From an uncultured Allosphingosinicella sp. (lineage in GTDB: Bacteria; Pseudomonadota; Alphaproteobacteria; Sphingomonadales; Sphingomonadaceae): a DNA stretch of 46,855 nt. Below are positions 40,451 through 46,855 of the stretch, piece by piece. The notes below the pieces were generated by a model that had not been told where the DNA came from, made no database searches, and saw nothing but the letters and a program-made list of their open reading frames with translations. The first letter of the stretch is position 1. Each line of letters begins with the position of its first letter. Location of the stretch: the NCBI GenBank assembly GCA_934539295.1, contig CAKTCN010000029.1:1-46855 (forward strand), written 5' to 3'. Position numbers and translations under genes: made by a program.

Positions 40451-41446
40451 TCAGCCGATCGCTTCGGCCACCAGCGCCTTCAGGTCCGCCTCGGGACGCG
40501 CGCCGAAGTGGGAGATCACTTCCGCCGCCGCGATCGCGCCCATGCGCAGGCTCGCCTCCAGCGAACGCCCGCCGGTGAGCCCGACCAGGAAGCCCGCGGC
40601 GAACAGGTCGCCCGCGCCGGTCGTGTCCACGACCTTGTCGACCGCCTCGGCCTGCACCGAAACGCGCGTGCCGTTCTCGACGGCGATCGCCCCGGCCTCG
40701 CCGCAGGTGGCGACCAGCAGCCTGACCTTGTCCTGCACCGCCGCGACCGCCGCCTCGAATCCGTCGGTGCGGGTGAGAGCCTGCAATTCCTCCTCGTTGC
40801 CGAACAGGATGTCGATCAGCCCTTGGTCGATCATGGACCGGAAATCGTCGCCATGCCGCTCGATCACGAACACCGCCGACAGGGTCAGTGCGACCTTCCG
40901 GCCTGCCTCGCGCGCGGTCAGGATCGCCTGGCGCATCGCGGCGCGCGGCTCTTCCGGATCCCACAGATAGGCTTCGAGGTAGAGGATCGATGCCGACCGG
41001 ATCAGCTCCGGATCGACCGCCTGCGTCGGCAGGTAGTGCGACGCGCCAAGGAAGGTGTTCATGGTCCGCTGCCCATCGGGCGTGACCAGGATCAGGCAGC
41101 GCCCCGTCGGCGGCTCGCCCTCGCGCGCGGGCACATGGACGTCCACGCCCGCGGCCTTGAGGTCATGGTTGAACACCTGGCCCAGCTGGTCGTCCGCGAC
41201 CTGGCCGATGAAGGCGCAGCGCGCACCCAGCGCCGCCATGCCGGCCAGCGTGTTGGCGGCCGACCCGCCGCTTACCTCGCGGCCCGGACCCATCTTGTCA
41301 TACAGGTCCGTCGCCTTCGCCGTGTCGAGCAACTGCATCGCGCCGGGCGTCATGCCTTCGGCAGCAAGGAAGTCGTAGTCGGCGCGGGCGATCACGTCGA
41401 CGATGGCGTTGCCGATCGCGACCACGTCATAGCTGGCTTGGGTCAA
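40451..41446 (-). CDS. PfkB-family carbohydrate kinase, adenosine kinase type
   Basis: Ribokinase-like enzyme of 331 residues that would phosphorylate adenosine (or another nucleoside or sugar) with ATP. N-terminal YDVVAIGNAIVDVIA is typical of bacterial adenosine kinases. PfkB signatures are REVSGGSAANTLAGMAALGARCAFIGQVADDQLG near residues 56-88 and DTTGAGDLFAAGFLVG near 280, which holds the anion hole and catalytic Asp. The gene starts with TTG at 41446; no ATG fits the first strand. Its neighbour at 41554 is divergent. Its end abuts the REP-like element. Confidence 0.9.
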   Translation of the reverse strand: MTQASYDVVAIGNAIVDVIARADYDFLAAEGMTPGAMQLLDTAKATDLYDKMGPGREVSGGSAANTLAGMAALGARCAFIGQVADDQLGQVFNHDLKAAGVDVHVPAREGEPPTGRCLILVTPDGQRTMNTFLGASHYLPTQAVDPELIRSASILYLEAYLWDPEEPRAAMRQAILTAREAGRKVALTLSAVFVIERHGDDFRSMIDQGLIDILFGNEEELQALTRTDGFEAAVAAVQDKVRLLVATCGEAGAIAVENGTRVSVQAEAVDKVVDTTGAGDLFAAGFLVGLTGGRSLEASLRMGAIAAAEVISHFGARPEADLKALVAEAIG

Positions 41447-41553
41447 TGGTGTTTCCGTCGCTGGAGGGAGAAAGCCGCCGCCTAGCCGCAGCCCGCATGC
41501 CGGTCAACGCGAAGCGATTGACGGCGCCGAAACGAGCGCACATGCAGGCGCCC

Positions 41554-41925
41554 ATGCGTAACATCGCCCTGGCGCCCGCTACCGCCTTTGCCCTGCTCGC
41601 CGGCTGCGTTTCGGCGCCGGAAGCGCCCCGTACCGCCGCTCCCACGCTCCCCACGGCACCACCGCCCGCGACGATCGCCGGGCTGGAGGACGTGATCGGG
41701 CACAATGCCGGAACGCTCGCCCGCCTGTTTGGCCAGCCCGACCTCGACATTCGCGAAGGCCAGGCCCGCAAGCTGCAATATTCGAGCGAGGTGTGCGTGC
41801 TCGACACCTACCTCTACCCCCGCGCGGGCGGCGGCGATCCCCTCGTCACCTGGGTGGATGCCCGCCTGCCGGACGGCCGCGACGTGGACCGCGCCTCCTG
41901 CGTGGCGGCTCTGAGGCTGAAATAA
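41554..41925 (+). CDS. Small predicted lipoprotein of unknown function
   Basis: Protein of 123 residues. MRNIALAPATAFALLAGCVSAPE gives a lipobox LLAGC with Cys near residue 18. A Pro/Ala-rich linker (APEAPRTAAPTLPTAPPPA) leads to a small domain, GHNAGTLARLFGQPDLDIREGQARKLQYSSEVCVLDTYLYP, whose LARLFGQPD-xx-EG-x-A-xx-LQY pattern resembles the SmpA/OmlA-like fold of small outer-membrane lipoproteins. A second cysteine pair (EVCVLD, DRASCVAALR) may form a disulfide. ATG 41542 is an alternative start. Divergent from adenosine kinase; role unknown. Confidence 0.78.
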   Translation: MRNIALAPATAFALLAGCVSAPEAPRTAAPTLPTAPPPATIAGLEDVIGHNAGTLARLFGQPDLDIREGQARKLQYSSEVCVLDTYLYPRAGGGDPLVTWVDARLPDGRDVDRASCVAALRLK

Positions 41926-41932
41926 GCGCCTT

Positions 41933-42034
41933 CACCCCGACAGCATCCGTTCGTTTCTAAGGACGTCGAGGAACCTGGCTCAGACGCCTGCGGTGCGTAT
42001 CTCGGCTTCGCTCGATACGAACGGGTCAGGGGTG
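41933..42034. repeat. REP-like long inverted repeat that runs into the 3' end of queG
   Basis: Outer arms CACCCC (41933-41938) / GGGGTG (42029-42034) and main arms CCGTTCGT (41947-41954) / ACGAACGG (42017-42024), with a GTATC/GATAC hairpin at 41997-42018 inside. The right half lies within queG and encodes its last residues, including PFVSSEAEIR. Arm sequences resemble those at 35274-35336. Confidence 0.7.
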
Positions 42035-43098
42035 CGTGACTGAGGCTGCACATCGCGCCGGATACGATCCACCGCCCACCCGGCGGCTTCCGCCACCACC
42101 GGATCCTCATCCGCCATCAGCGCCTGCAATCGCGGCACGAACTCCTCCCGCCCGCTATTTCCCGCCGCGATCGCCGCATTGCGCACCATCCGCCCGCGCC
42201 CGATCCGCTTGATCGGCGATCCGGCGAACACCTGCCGGAACCCGGCATCGTCCAGGTCCAGCAGTTCCGCCAGCCGCGGCGCGACCAGTTCGGCGCGCGG
42301 CACGAATGCCTGGTTCCTGCGTGCGGAATCCGCGAACCGGTTCCACGGGCACACGGACAGGCAATCGTCGCAGCCATAGATGCGGTTGCCCATCGCCTCG
42401 CGATGCTCGTGCGGGATCGGACCCTTATGCTCGATGGTGAGGTATGAGATGCAGCGCCGCGCATCGAGCCGGAAGGGCGCGGGGAATGCCCCCGTCGGGC
42501 ACGCGTCGAGACAGGCCGAGCAGCTGCCGCAATGCACCCGGTGCGGCAGCTCCGGCTCCAGCTCCAGCGTGGTGTAGATGGCGCCAAGGAACAGCCAGCT
42601 TCCATCCTGCCGGCTGACGAGGTTGGTATGCTTCCCCTGCCAGCCGAGCCCCGCCGCGGCGGCCAGCGGCTTCTCCATCACCGGCGCCGTGTCCACGAAC
42701 ACCTTCAATTCGCATCCCGCCTCCGCGACCAGCCAGCGGGCGAGCGCCTTCAGCGCCTTCTTGATGACATCATGATAGTCGCCGCCCTGGGCGTAGACGG
42801 AGATGCGGCCGTGATCGCCCGCGCTGGCCAGCGCCAGCGGATCGACGGCGGGCGCGTAGCTCATGCCGAGCGATATGACCGATCGGACCTCCGGCCACAG
42901 CCCGCGGGGGGTCGCCCGGCGCGTCTCCGTTTCCTCCATCCAGATCATGTCGCCATGCGCGCCGTCGGCCAGCCACCCGCGCAGTCGCGCTGCTGATTCG
43001 GGTGCGGCCTCGGCCGGTGCCACGCCGAATGCGGCAAAGCCCAGCCGGCGTGCCTCTTCCTCCAGCCTTTGGCGCAGCTTGGGCTTGCCTTCGTCCAT
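41980..43098 (-). CDS. queG: Epoxyqueuosine reductase QueG
   Basis: Cobalamin-dependent Fe-S enzyme of 372 residues that reduces epoxyqueuosine to queuosine in the wobble base of certain tRNAs. The N-terminal domain has KVFVDTAPVMEKPLAAAAGLGWQGKHTNLVSR, which carries the catalytic Asp and the cobalamin site. Two 4Fe-4S clusters are bound by CGSCSACLDACPTGAF and CDDCLSVCPWNRFA. A C-terminal HEAT-like region follows (GRGRMVRNAAIAAGNSGREEFVPRLQAL). The last 20 or so residues (QPQSRTPDPFVSSEAEIRTAGV region) are encoded by a REP-like palindrome and look like an acquired tail. It is divergent from the ABC exporter, 40 bases away. Confidence 0.95.
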   Translation of the reverse strand: MDEGKPKLRQRLEEEARRLGFAAFGVAPAEAAPESAARLRGWLADGAHGDMIWMEETETRRATPRGLWPEVRSVISLGMSYAPAVDPLALASAGDHGRISVYAQGGDYHDVIKKALKALARWLVAEAGCELKVFVDTAPVMEKPLAAAAGLGWQGKHTNLVSRQDGSWLFLGAIYTTLELEPELPHRVHCGSCSACLDACPTGAFPAPFRLDARRCISYLTIEHKGPIPHEHREAMGNRIYGCDDCLSVCPWNRFADSARRNQAFVPRAELVAPRLAELLDLDDAGFRQVFAGSPIKRIGRGRMVRNAAIAAGNSGREEFVPRLQALMADEDPVVAEAAGWAVDRIRRDVQPQSRTPDPFVSSEAEIRTAGV

Positions 43099-43138
43099 GC
43101 AGGGTGGTTACCACATTGATATTGCAGGGGGGAATGCA

Positions 43139-44080
43139 GTGACTGATCTTGCGATCGAGGCCAAGGGCCTGGTCAAGTTGTTTGATGGCAAGCGCGCGGT
43201 GGATGGCGTGGACATCGCCGTGCCCGAGGGCACCATCTACGGCATCCTGGGCCCGAACGGCGCGGGCAAGACCACCACCATCCGCATGCTGCTCGGCATT
43301 ATCGAGCCGGACGAGGGCGACCGCACCCTGCTGGGCCACGAACGCCCGCTCGATGCCGCCGGGATCGTCGGCTACCTGCCCGAGGAACGCGGCCTCTACC
43401 CGGCCATGACCTGCCGCGAGGCGGTGGCGTTCATGGGCGCCCTGCGCGGCCTGCCGCTGGACGTGGGCCGCAAGCGCGCCGAAGGCATGCTGCGCGACAA
43501 CGGGCTTGGCGATTATGTGGACAAGCCGATCAAGACCCTGTCCAAGGGCATGGCCCAGACCGTGCAATTGTTTGGCACCATCGTCCACCGGCCCAAGCTG
43601 ATCGTGCTGGATGAGCCCTTTTCGGGCCTCGACGCCATCAACCAGGAACGGCTGGAGCATCTGATCCGCGAGGAAGCGGCCGGCGGTGCCACCATCATCT
43701 TCTCCACCCACGTCATCGCCCATGCCGAACGCTTGTGCGAACGCATCGCGATCATCGCCGGTGGCAAGGTCCGGTTCGAAGGGCGCGTGTCCGACGCGCG
43801 CGAGCGGCTGAAACCGCAGGTCCGCCTGCGCACGCGCCAGGCCGACGGGCCGTGGCGCGCCGCCTTGCCCGCGGATGCCGCACACGCCGACGGCGCCTGG
43901 CTGTTCGAACTGCCGGCAGCTGGTATCGAGCCGCTCTTGAAGGCGCTGCTGGAAGGGGGCGCGGGAATCGAGGAATTGTCGATCGAACGGCGCGGGCTCC
44001 ACGACGCCTTCGTCGCCATTGCCGGTGCCGCTGCGGCACAGCAGATGGGCCAGTCTCAACCCGACCTGGAGGCCGCATGA
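43139..44080 (+). CDS. ABC exporter ATP-binding protein (NatA-like)
   Basis: ATPase subunit of 313 residues. Walker A is GPNGAGKTTT near residue 39; the Q-loop region reads GYLPEERGLYP. The signature motif reads LSKGMAQTVQ instead of LSGGQ, as in several NatA/CcmA-like exporters, followed by Walker B LIVLDEPFSGLD and the H-loop THVIAHAERL. A C-terminal 90-residue extension is present. Translation starts at GTG 43139 after AGGGGGGAA. The permease gene overlaps as ATGA, so the two form one exporter. Substrate may be sodium, a drug or a lipid; it cannot be read from sequence. Confidence 0.93.
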   Translation: MTDLAIEAKGLVKLFDGKRAVDGVDIAVPEGTIYGILGPNGAGKTTTIRMLLGIIEPDEGDRTLLGHERPLDAAGIVGYLPEERGLYPAMTCREAVAFMGALRGLPLDVGRKRAEGMLRDNGLGDYVDKPIKTLSKGMAQTVQLFGTIVHRPKLIVLDEPFSGLDAINQERLEHLIREEAAGGATIIFSTHVIAHAERLCERIAIIAGGKVRFEGRVSDARERLKPQVRLRTRQADGPWRAALPADAAHADGAWLFELPAAGIEPLLKALLEGGAGIEELSIERRGLHDAFVAIAGAAAAQQMGQSQPDLEAA

Positions 44081-45312
44081 TGAGCAGGCTCGTCCAATCC
44101 GCTTATGTGATCGCGCGGCGCGACTTCATGGCGACCGTCATGTCCAGGACGTTCCTCCTGTTCCTGATCGCACCCTTGTTCGTGATCGGCATATCGATCC
44201 TGTCCGGCAATCTCGGCGCCTCCATGGCGCAGCAGGACAACAAGGCCACGGTGGCGGTGGTGGCGACGGCCGCCGACTTCGCGCCCATCAAGAACGCGCA
44301 CGACCGCGTGCAGCAGGCGTTCGACGGCGAACTCCCCGACCTCATCCGCGAGGAACCGGACTATAGCCTGGAAGGCCAGGTGGAGGATCTGCTCGGCGCG
44401 CGTGACAAGGAAGTGCTCGCCGTGCTCACCGGCGGCATCGAACGGCCGCGCCTCACCGGCGCGATCAGCGAGACGGGCTCGGTGCGCCGCGAAATGACGC
44501 TGGTGATCGAGGAAGCGCGGCAACGCGCCGCCCTTGCCCGCGCCGGCACGGCGATCACGCCCGTCACCATCGAATTCGTGAAGGTGGATGAAACCGCCGG
44601 GTCGACCGCGTCCCAGCGCACCATGACGGGCAGGGCGGGGCAGCTGATCCTGTTCATGCTCACCATCTTCCTCGCCTCCATGCTGCTGTCGCAGCTGATC
44701 GAGGAGAAATCGAACAAGGTGATCGAGGTGCTGACCGCCGCGGTGCCGATCGACGCGATCTTCTTCGGCAAGCTGTTCGCCATGCTCGCCATATCGGTGG
44801 TCGGCATCGTCGTGTGGGGCATATGCGGCGTGGCGGCCTTCGCCATCTGGTCGGAAACTGGGCTCGACATGGCGGCGCCCGCGATCGGCTGGCCGGTCTT
44901 CATCCTGCTCGGAATTGTCTATTACGCCTTCAACTACCTGCTGCTCGGCGGGCTGTTCCTTGGCCTGGGATCGCAGGCCGCAACCGTGCGCGAAGTGCAG
45001 ACGCTCAGCATGCCTGTCACGATCGGGCAGATGCTGGTCTTCTTTCTCGCCTCCATGGCGATCGGCGCGCCCGACAGCATGATGGGCCTTGCCGCCGCCA
45101 TCTTCCCGTTCAGCTCGCCCATGACCATGATCGCGCGCGCCGCGCAGTTCGACGAAATCTGGCCGCACCTGCTCGCCATCGCATGGCAGGTCCTGTGGGT
45201 GTGGCTGGTGGTGAAGCTCAGCGCCAGCCTGTTCCGCCGCAACGTCATGAAGTCCGGCAGCCCGCACGACACCGCATCGCGCCGCCGCTTCGGCGGACTT
45301 GCAAGGCGCTAG
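44077..45312 (+). CDS. ABC-2 type exporter permease (NatB-like)
   Basis: Membrane subunit of 411 residues paired with the ATPase just upstream. A first transmembrane helix (TFLLFLIAPLFVIGISIL) is followed by a large extracytoplasmic domain to about residue 185, then five hydrophobic segments (GQLILFMLTIFLASMLLSQLIEEKSNKVIEVL, AMLAISVVGIVVWGICGVAAFAI and others). The EEKSNKVIEVLTAAVP sequence is typical of ABC-2 permeases such as NatB. The start ATG at 44077 overlaps the ATPase stop; a second ATG at 44080 follows at once. Part of a two-gene exporter operon. Confidence 0.92.
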   Translation: MMSRLVQSAYVIARRDFMATVMSRTFLLFLIAPLFVIGISILSGNLGASMAQQDNKATVAVVATAADFAPIKNAHDRVQQAFDGELPDLIREEPDYSLEGQVEDLLGARDKEVLAVLTGGIERPRLTGAISETGSVRREMTLVIEEARQRAALARAGTAITPVTIEFVKVDETAGSTASQRTMTGRAGQLILFMLTIFLASMLLSQLIEEKSNKVIEVLTAAVPIDAIFFGKLFAMLAISVVGIVVWGICGVAAFAIWSETGLDMAAPAIGWPVFILLGIVYYAFNYLLLGGLFLGLGSQAATVREVQTLSMPVTIGQMLVFFLASMAIGAPDSMMGLAAAIFPFSSPMTMIARAAQFDEIWPHLLAIAWQVLWVWLVVKLSASLFRRNVMKSGSPHDTASRRRFGGLARR

Positions 45313-45333
45313 GCCGATGCGCATCTAGGGCGC

Positions 45334-45555
45334 ATGCTGAACCTCGTCTCCCTGCTGATCGGCGCCGTCGCCCTTCTCCTCGCCATCCCGGCCTTCGTGC
45401 CCTTTCTGGGCTGGGCGAACTGGTTCGTCATTCCCGTGGCGGTGGTCGGCCTCGTCGTCGGCATGCTGTCCAGCAGCAACACCGGACGCAACGTGAACCT
45501 GGTCGTCCTGATCGTCTGCACCCTGCGCCTCATGCTGGGCGGCGGCTTCATCTAA
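45334..45555 (+). CDS. Small two-helix membrane protein of unknown function
   Basis: Protein of 73 residues with hydrophobic segments LVSLLIGAVALLLAIPAFVPFLGWANWF and VIPVAVVGLVVGMLSS, and a third near the end (LVVLIVCTLRLMLGGGF). Helix boundaries are typical of small inner-membrane proteins. It starts 21 bases after the ABC permease stop and could be part of that operon. Similar short proteins occur in related genomes as far as I recall, without known function. Confidence 0.72.
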   Translation: MLNLVSLLIGAVALLLAIPAFVPFLGWANWFVIPVAVVGLVVGMLSSSNTGRNVNLVVLIVCTLRLMLGGGFI

Positions 45556-45577
45556 CCCCCCGGTCTAGCGCGAGCGT

Positions 45578-45592
45578 CGAGGCCCGGCCTCG
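45578..45592. repeat. Short palindrome after the small membrane protein gene
   Basis: Seven-base arms CGAGGCC / GGCCTCG about one central base, 22 bases after the stop at 45555. It may mark the 3' end of the ABC operon; no T-run follows. It also sits at the border where base composition becomes AT-richer. Confidence 0.4.
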
Positions 45593-45688
45593 CGCACGAG
45601 CGGCGCTGAATCGCAAGGAACGACCGGAAAGAGGTGGGAATCGGAGTGTCTTCTTGCAAACTCACGGTAATATAAGCAGACATACCGA

Positions 45689-46000
45689 ATGTTGGCTTCA
45701 AAGCAGCGGCTCATCTGGTGGGTGCTGGCAAATGGCCTCGGCATAGCGTTTTTCTTAGTGCTCGCATCCAGAGCATGGATCGAGCCAGAACTCGCGACTG
45801 AAGCCGGTGCGAGTGCCGGTGCTTTCATCGTTTGGGGCGTTCTTGCGCTTCCCATTCTAATCATGTTTTTCCTTGCGCATCTAATTGTCAGCGTGACGGC
45901 GCTAACTAAGAAGCCGCGAGCTGGGGCTCGGGTCTTGGCGCTCACAACTGCTTGCTGGATAGCAGCTGCTATATACGACAATGCGCACCACGGCATCTGA
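45689..46000 (+). CDS. Small membrane protein with atypical base composition
   Basis: Protein of 103 residues with three hydrophobic segments: LIWWVLANGLGIAFFLVLASRAW, AGAFIVWGVLALPILIMFFLAHLIVSVTAL and LALTTACWIAAAIYDNA. Codons are much richer in A and T than in neighbouring genes (many TTT, CTT, ATA, GCA), which suggests recent transfer. A TAATATAAG stretch at 45668-45676 is -10-like, but no -35 at proper distance was found and the ribosome site is weak. No family recognised. A three-armed hairpin region lies downstream. Confidence 0.6.
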   Translation: MLASKQRLIWWVLANGLGIAFFLVLASRAWIEPELATEAGASAGAFIVWGVLALPILIMFFLAHLIVSVTALTKKPRAGARVLALTTACWIAAAIYDNAHHGI

Positions 46001-46147
46001 ACGGCAGCTAGCAGGTGGGCGCTAAGGCCTCTTAGACATCCACTATTGGGTACAAAGCTGCCCTAGACCAAACAGGCCAGAATCGATTTTCCTACAGCCG
46101 GTTCTCTATGGCATGAGCAAGCGACAGGCTCATTCTCATCGCAGGAC

Positions 46148-46195
46148 TGATCGAGACACTCGATCAAGAATCTCTTCATTGATCGAGTGGATTTT
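46148..46195. promoter_or_regulatory. Three-armed, mutually exclusive hairpin element
   Basis: Arm 1 TGATCGAG (46148-46155), arm 2 CTCGATCA (46159-46166), arm 3 TGATCGAG (46180-46187), then TGGATTTT. Arm 2 can pair with arm 1 or arm 3, but not both. On the plus strand the 2:3 hairpin followed by T residues could end transcription from the small gene at 45689. On the minus strand it lies beyond the MAPEG gene stop. Confidence 0.5.
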
Positions 46196-46227
46196 CCCCG
46201 CAGCGTGACTTTCGCGACCTTTGGAGC

Positions 46228-46620
46228 TCAGAACAGCAATGGTGCCAGGATCATCACGATTCCCAGCAGCGCTGCTGCCCAGACCAGGGTCCGCACCTTG
46301 GGCACGCCATAGCCGTAAAGCGGCAGGTAGATGATCCGCGCCGTCAGCCACAGGATCGCACCCCAGGCGCTCCATTGGCTGTTGGCACCGGTCACTTCCA
46401 CCGTCAGCACCGCGGCGATCACGATCGGGAACGTTTCGAAGAAGTTCGCCTGCGCCCGTTCCAGCCGGCCGCAGACCGGCGCCAGTGGCGGCAGCGTCTC
46501 GTCGCGTGCGCCCATGTTCCATGTCTTGCCATATTGGCGCGTCTTGAACCGGATGGTGGCGAAGATATGCACCAGCGCGAGCACGCAGCCCCAGGCGAGG
46601 ACGGTCAGTTCGGTGGACAT
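46228..46620 (-). CDS. MAPEG family membrane protein
   Basis: Integral membrane protein of 130 residues from the MAPEG family, related to microsomal glutathione transferases and eicosanoid enzymes. Four hydrophobic segments are visible: LTVLAWGCVLALVHIFATI, NFFETFPIVIAAVLTVEVTG, WSAWGAILWLTARIIYLPLYGYG and TLVWAAALLGIVMILAPLLF. The motifs ERAQANFFETFPIVIA and ARIIYLPLY are diagnostic. Bacterial members have unsettled roles. The ATG at 46620 is three bases after the stop of the YbaN-like gene, with GGAGAG upstream inside that gene, so the two are co-transcribed. Confidence 0.9.
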   Translation of the reverse strand: MSTELTVLAWGCVLALVHIFATIRFKTRQYGKTWNMGARDETLPPLAPVCGRLERAQANFFETFPIVIAAVLTVEVTGANSQWSAWGAILWLTARIIYLPLYGYGVPKVRTLVWAAALLGIVMILAPLLF

Positions 46621-46623
46621 GGT

Positions 46624-46855
46624 TCAGCTCTCCGGTCGGGTAAGGACGAACGTGCCGACGATCACGGCGACGATCGATGGAATGGCGGACAATGGCCAGC
46701 GCATCATGACTGCTCCCATCCCGGCGCTCGCCAGCAGGGCGGCCGACGCGGCGACCTTGCCCCTGCGACTGATCGCGCCATGCTCGCGCCAGGCGCGGAT
46801 ATGTGGGCCGAAGCGCGGGTCGGCCACGATCCGGGCCTCCCATTCGGGGTTGCTC
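46624..46855 (-). CDS. YbaN/DUF454 family inner-membrane protein, 5' end cut by window edge
   Basis: C-terminal 76 residues of a DUF454 protein. SNPEWEARIVADPRFGPHIRAWREHGAISRRGKVAA matches the conserved mid-region (the family pattern HPxFGPxIRxWREHGAI). A final pair of hydrophobic segments follows (LLASAGMGAVMMRW and IPSIVAVIVGTFVLTRP). The N-terminal membrane helix lies beyond base 46855. Function unknown in the family. It is upstream partner of the MAPEG gene. Confidence 0.88.
   Translation of the reverse strand, partial: SNPEWEARIVADPRFGPHIRAWREHGAISRRGKVAASAALLASAGMGAVMMRWPLSAIPSIVAVIVGTFVLTRPES

Noticed and set aside
38700..40964. A 754-codon minus-strand frame opposite the amino-acid permease
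   Set aside because: It runs through a strong terminator and the REP-like repeat and is antisense to a clear transporter.
1..46855. tRNA, rRNA, prophage, insertion sequence or integrase genes
   Set aside because: Reading through the window showed no clover-leaf-like intergenic sequence, no transposase or integrase motifs and no phage structural genes; a covariance-model search would be decisive for small RNAs.

Overview
The window is GC-rich, densely packed chromosomal DNA. Gene content points to an alphaproteobacterium of the Sphingomonadaceae type: a CrtZ carotenoid hydroxylase, an NDUFS4-like complex I accessory subunit, an alphaproteobacterial SspB adaptor, HrpB, a FecI/FecR/TonB-receptor signalling set with an autotransporter, and short palindromic repeats that read as PFVSSE-like peptides when translated. 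This assignment is inferred from gene families and style; no rRNA or tRNA was seen to confirm it. || Layout. 1-5790: the sucC start (TCA cycle, cut by the window edge), divergent crtZ, a GT2-like glycosyltransferase, a 33-residue peptide gene, a LytS/LytTR two-component pair and a class II aldolase/adducin protein. 5965-15161: a receiver-only FixJ-like regulator, an L,D-transpeptidase, the ABC-F ATPase Uup, a PepSY-like protein followed by an OmpR/PhoQ-type two-component pair, a polyprenyl diphosphate synthase and the helicase HrpB. 15165-24263: small secreted proteins, the NDUFS4-like subunit, a lemA-TPM-TPM-NUDIX operon, a PepSY lipoprotein, an MpaB-like oxygenase, a His-rich cation diffusion facilitator, and dctA coupled to a cupin. 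24383-27761: a flavin-binding stress protein, an F420-hydrogenase-beta-like Fe-S protein overlapping a polysaccharide pyruvyl transferase, and a basic Pro/Arg-tailed protein. 27758-35262: a TonB receptor with an STN signalling domain, divergent from a FecI sigma factor, a FecR anti-sigma factor and a 1073-residue autotransporter. 35376-45555: a SnoaL-like protein, a TauE/SafE permease, a GT4 glycosyltransferase, SspB, a HIT protein, an amino-acid permease, adenosine kinase, a lipoprotein, QueG and a NatA/NatB-type ABC exporter. 45600-46220 is visibly AT-richer, with one small membrane gene and unusual hairpins. The window closes with a MAPEG protein and a truncated YbaN/DUF454 gene. || How genes work together. 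The most system-like region is 27758-35262. An STN-containing receptor, a sigma factor and its anti-sigma factor form the parts of a cell-surface signalling relay. The gene after fecR is a large autotransporter with Asp-rich calcium-type and RTX-like motifs, so the likely output is a surface protein. A second possible module is the Fe-S flavoprotein/pyruvyl transferase pair (24811-27343), which suggests a redox step tied to glycan modification. Most other genes are housekeeping. || Non-coding DNA is scarce. The largest gaps are 30146-30437 (three tandem hairpins before the sigma gene) and 46001-46227 (a three-armed hairpin system); no gap exceeds 300 bases. Several REP-like palindromes lie at gene ends, and one runs into the 3' end of queG and supplies part of its tail.
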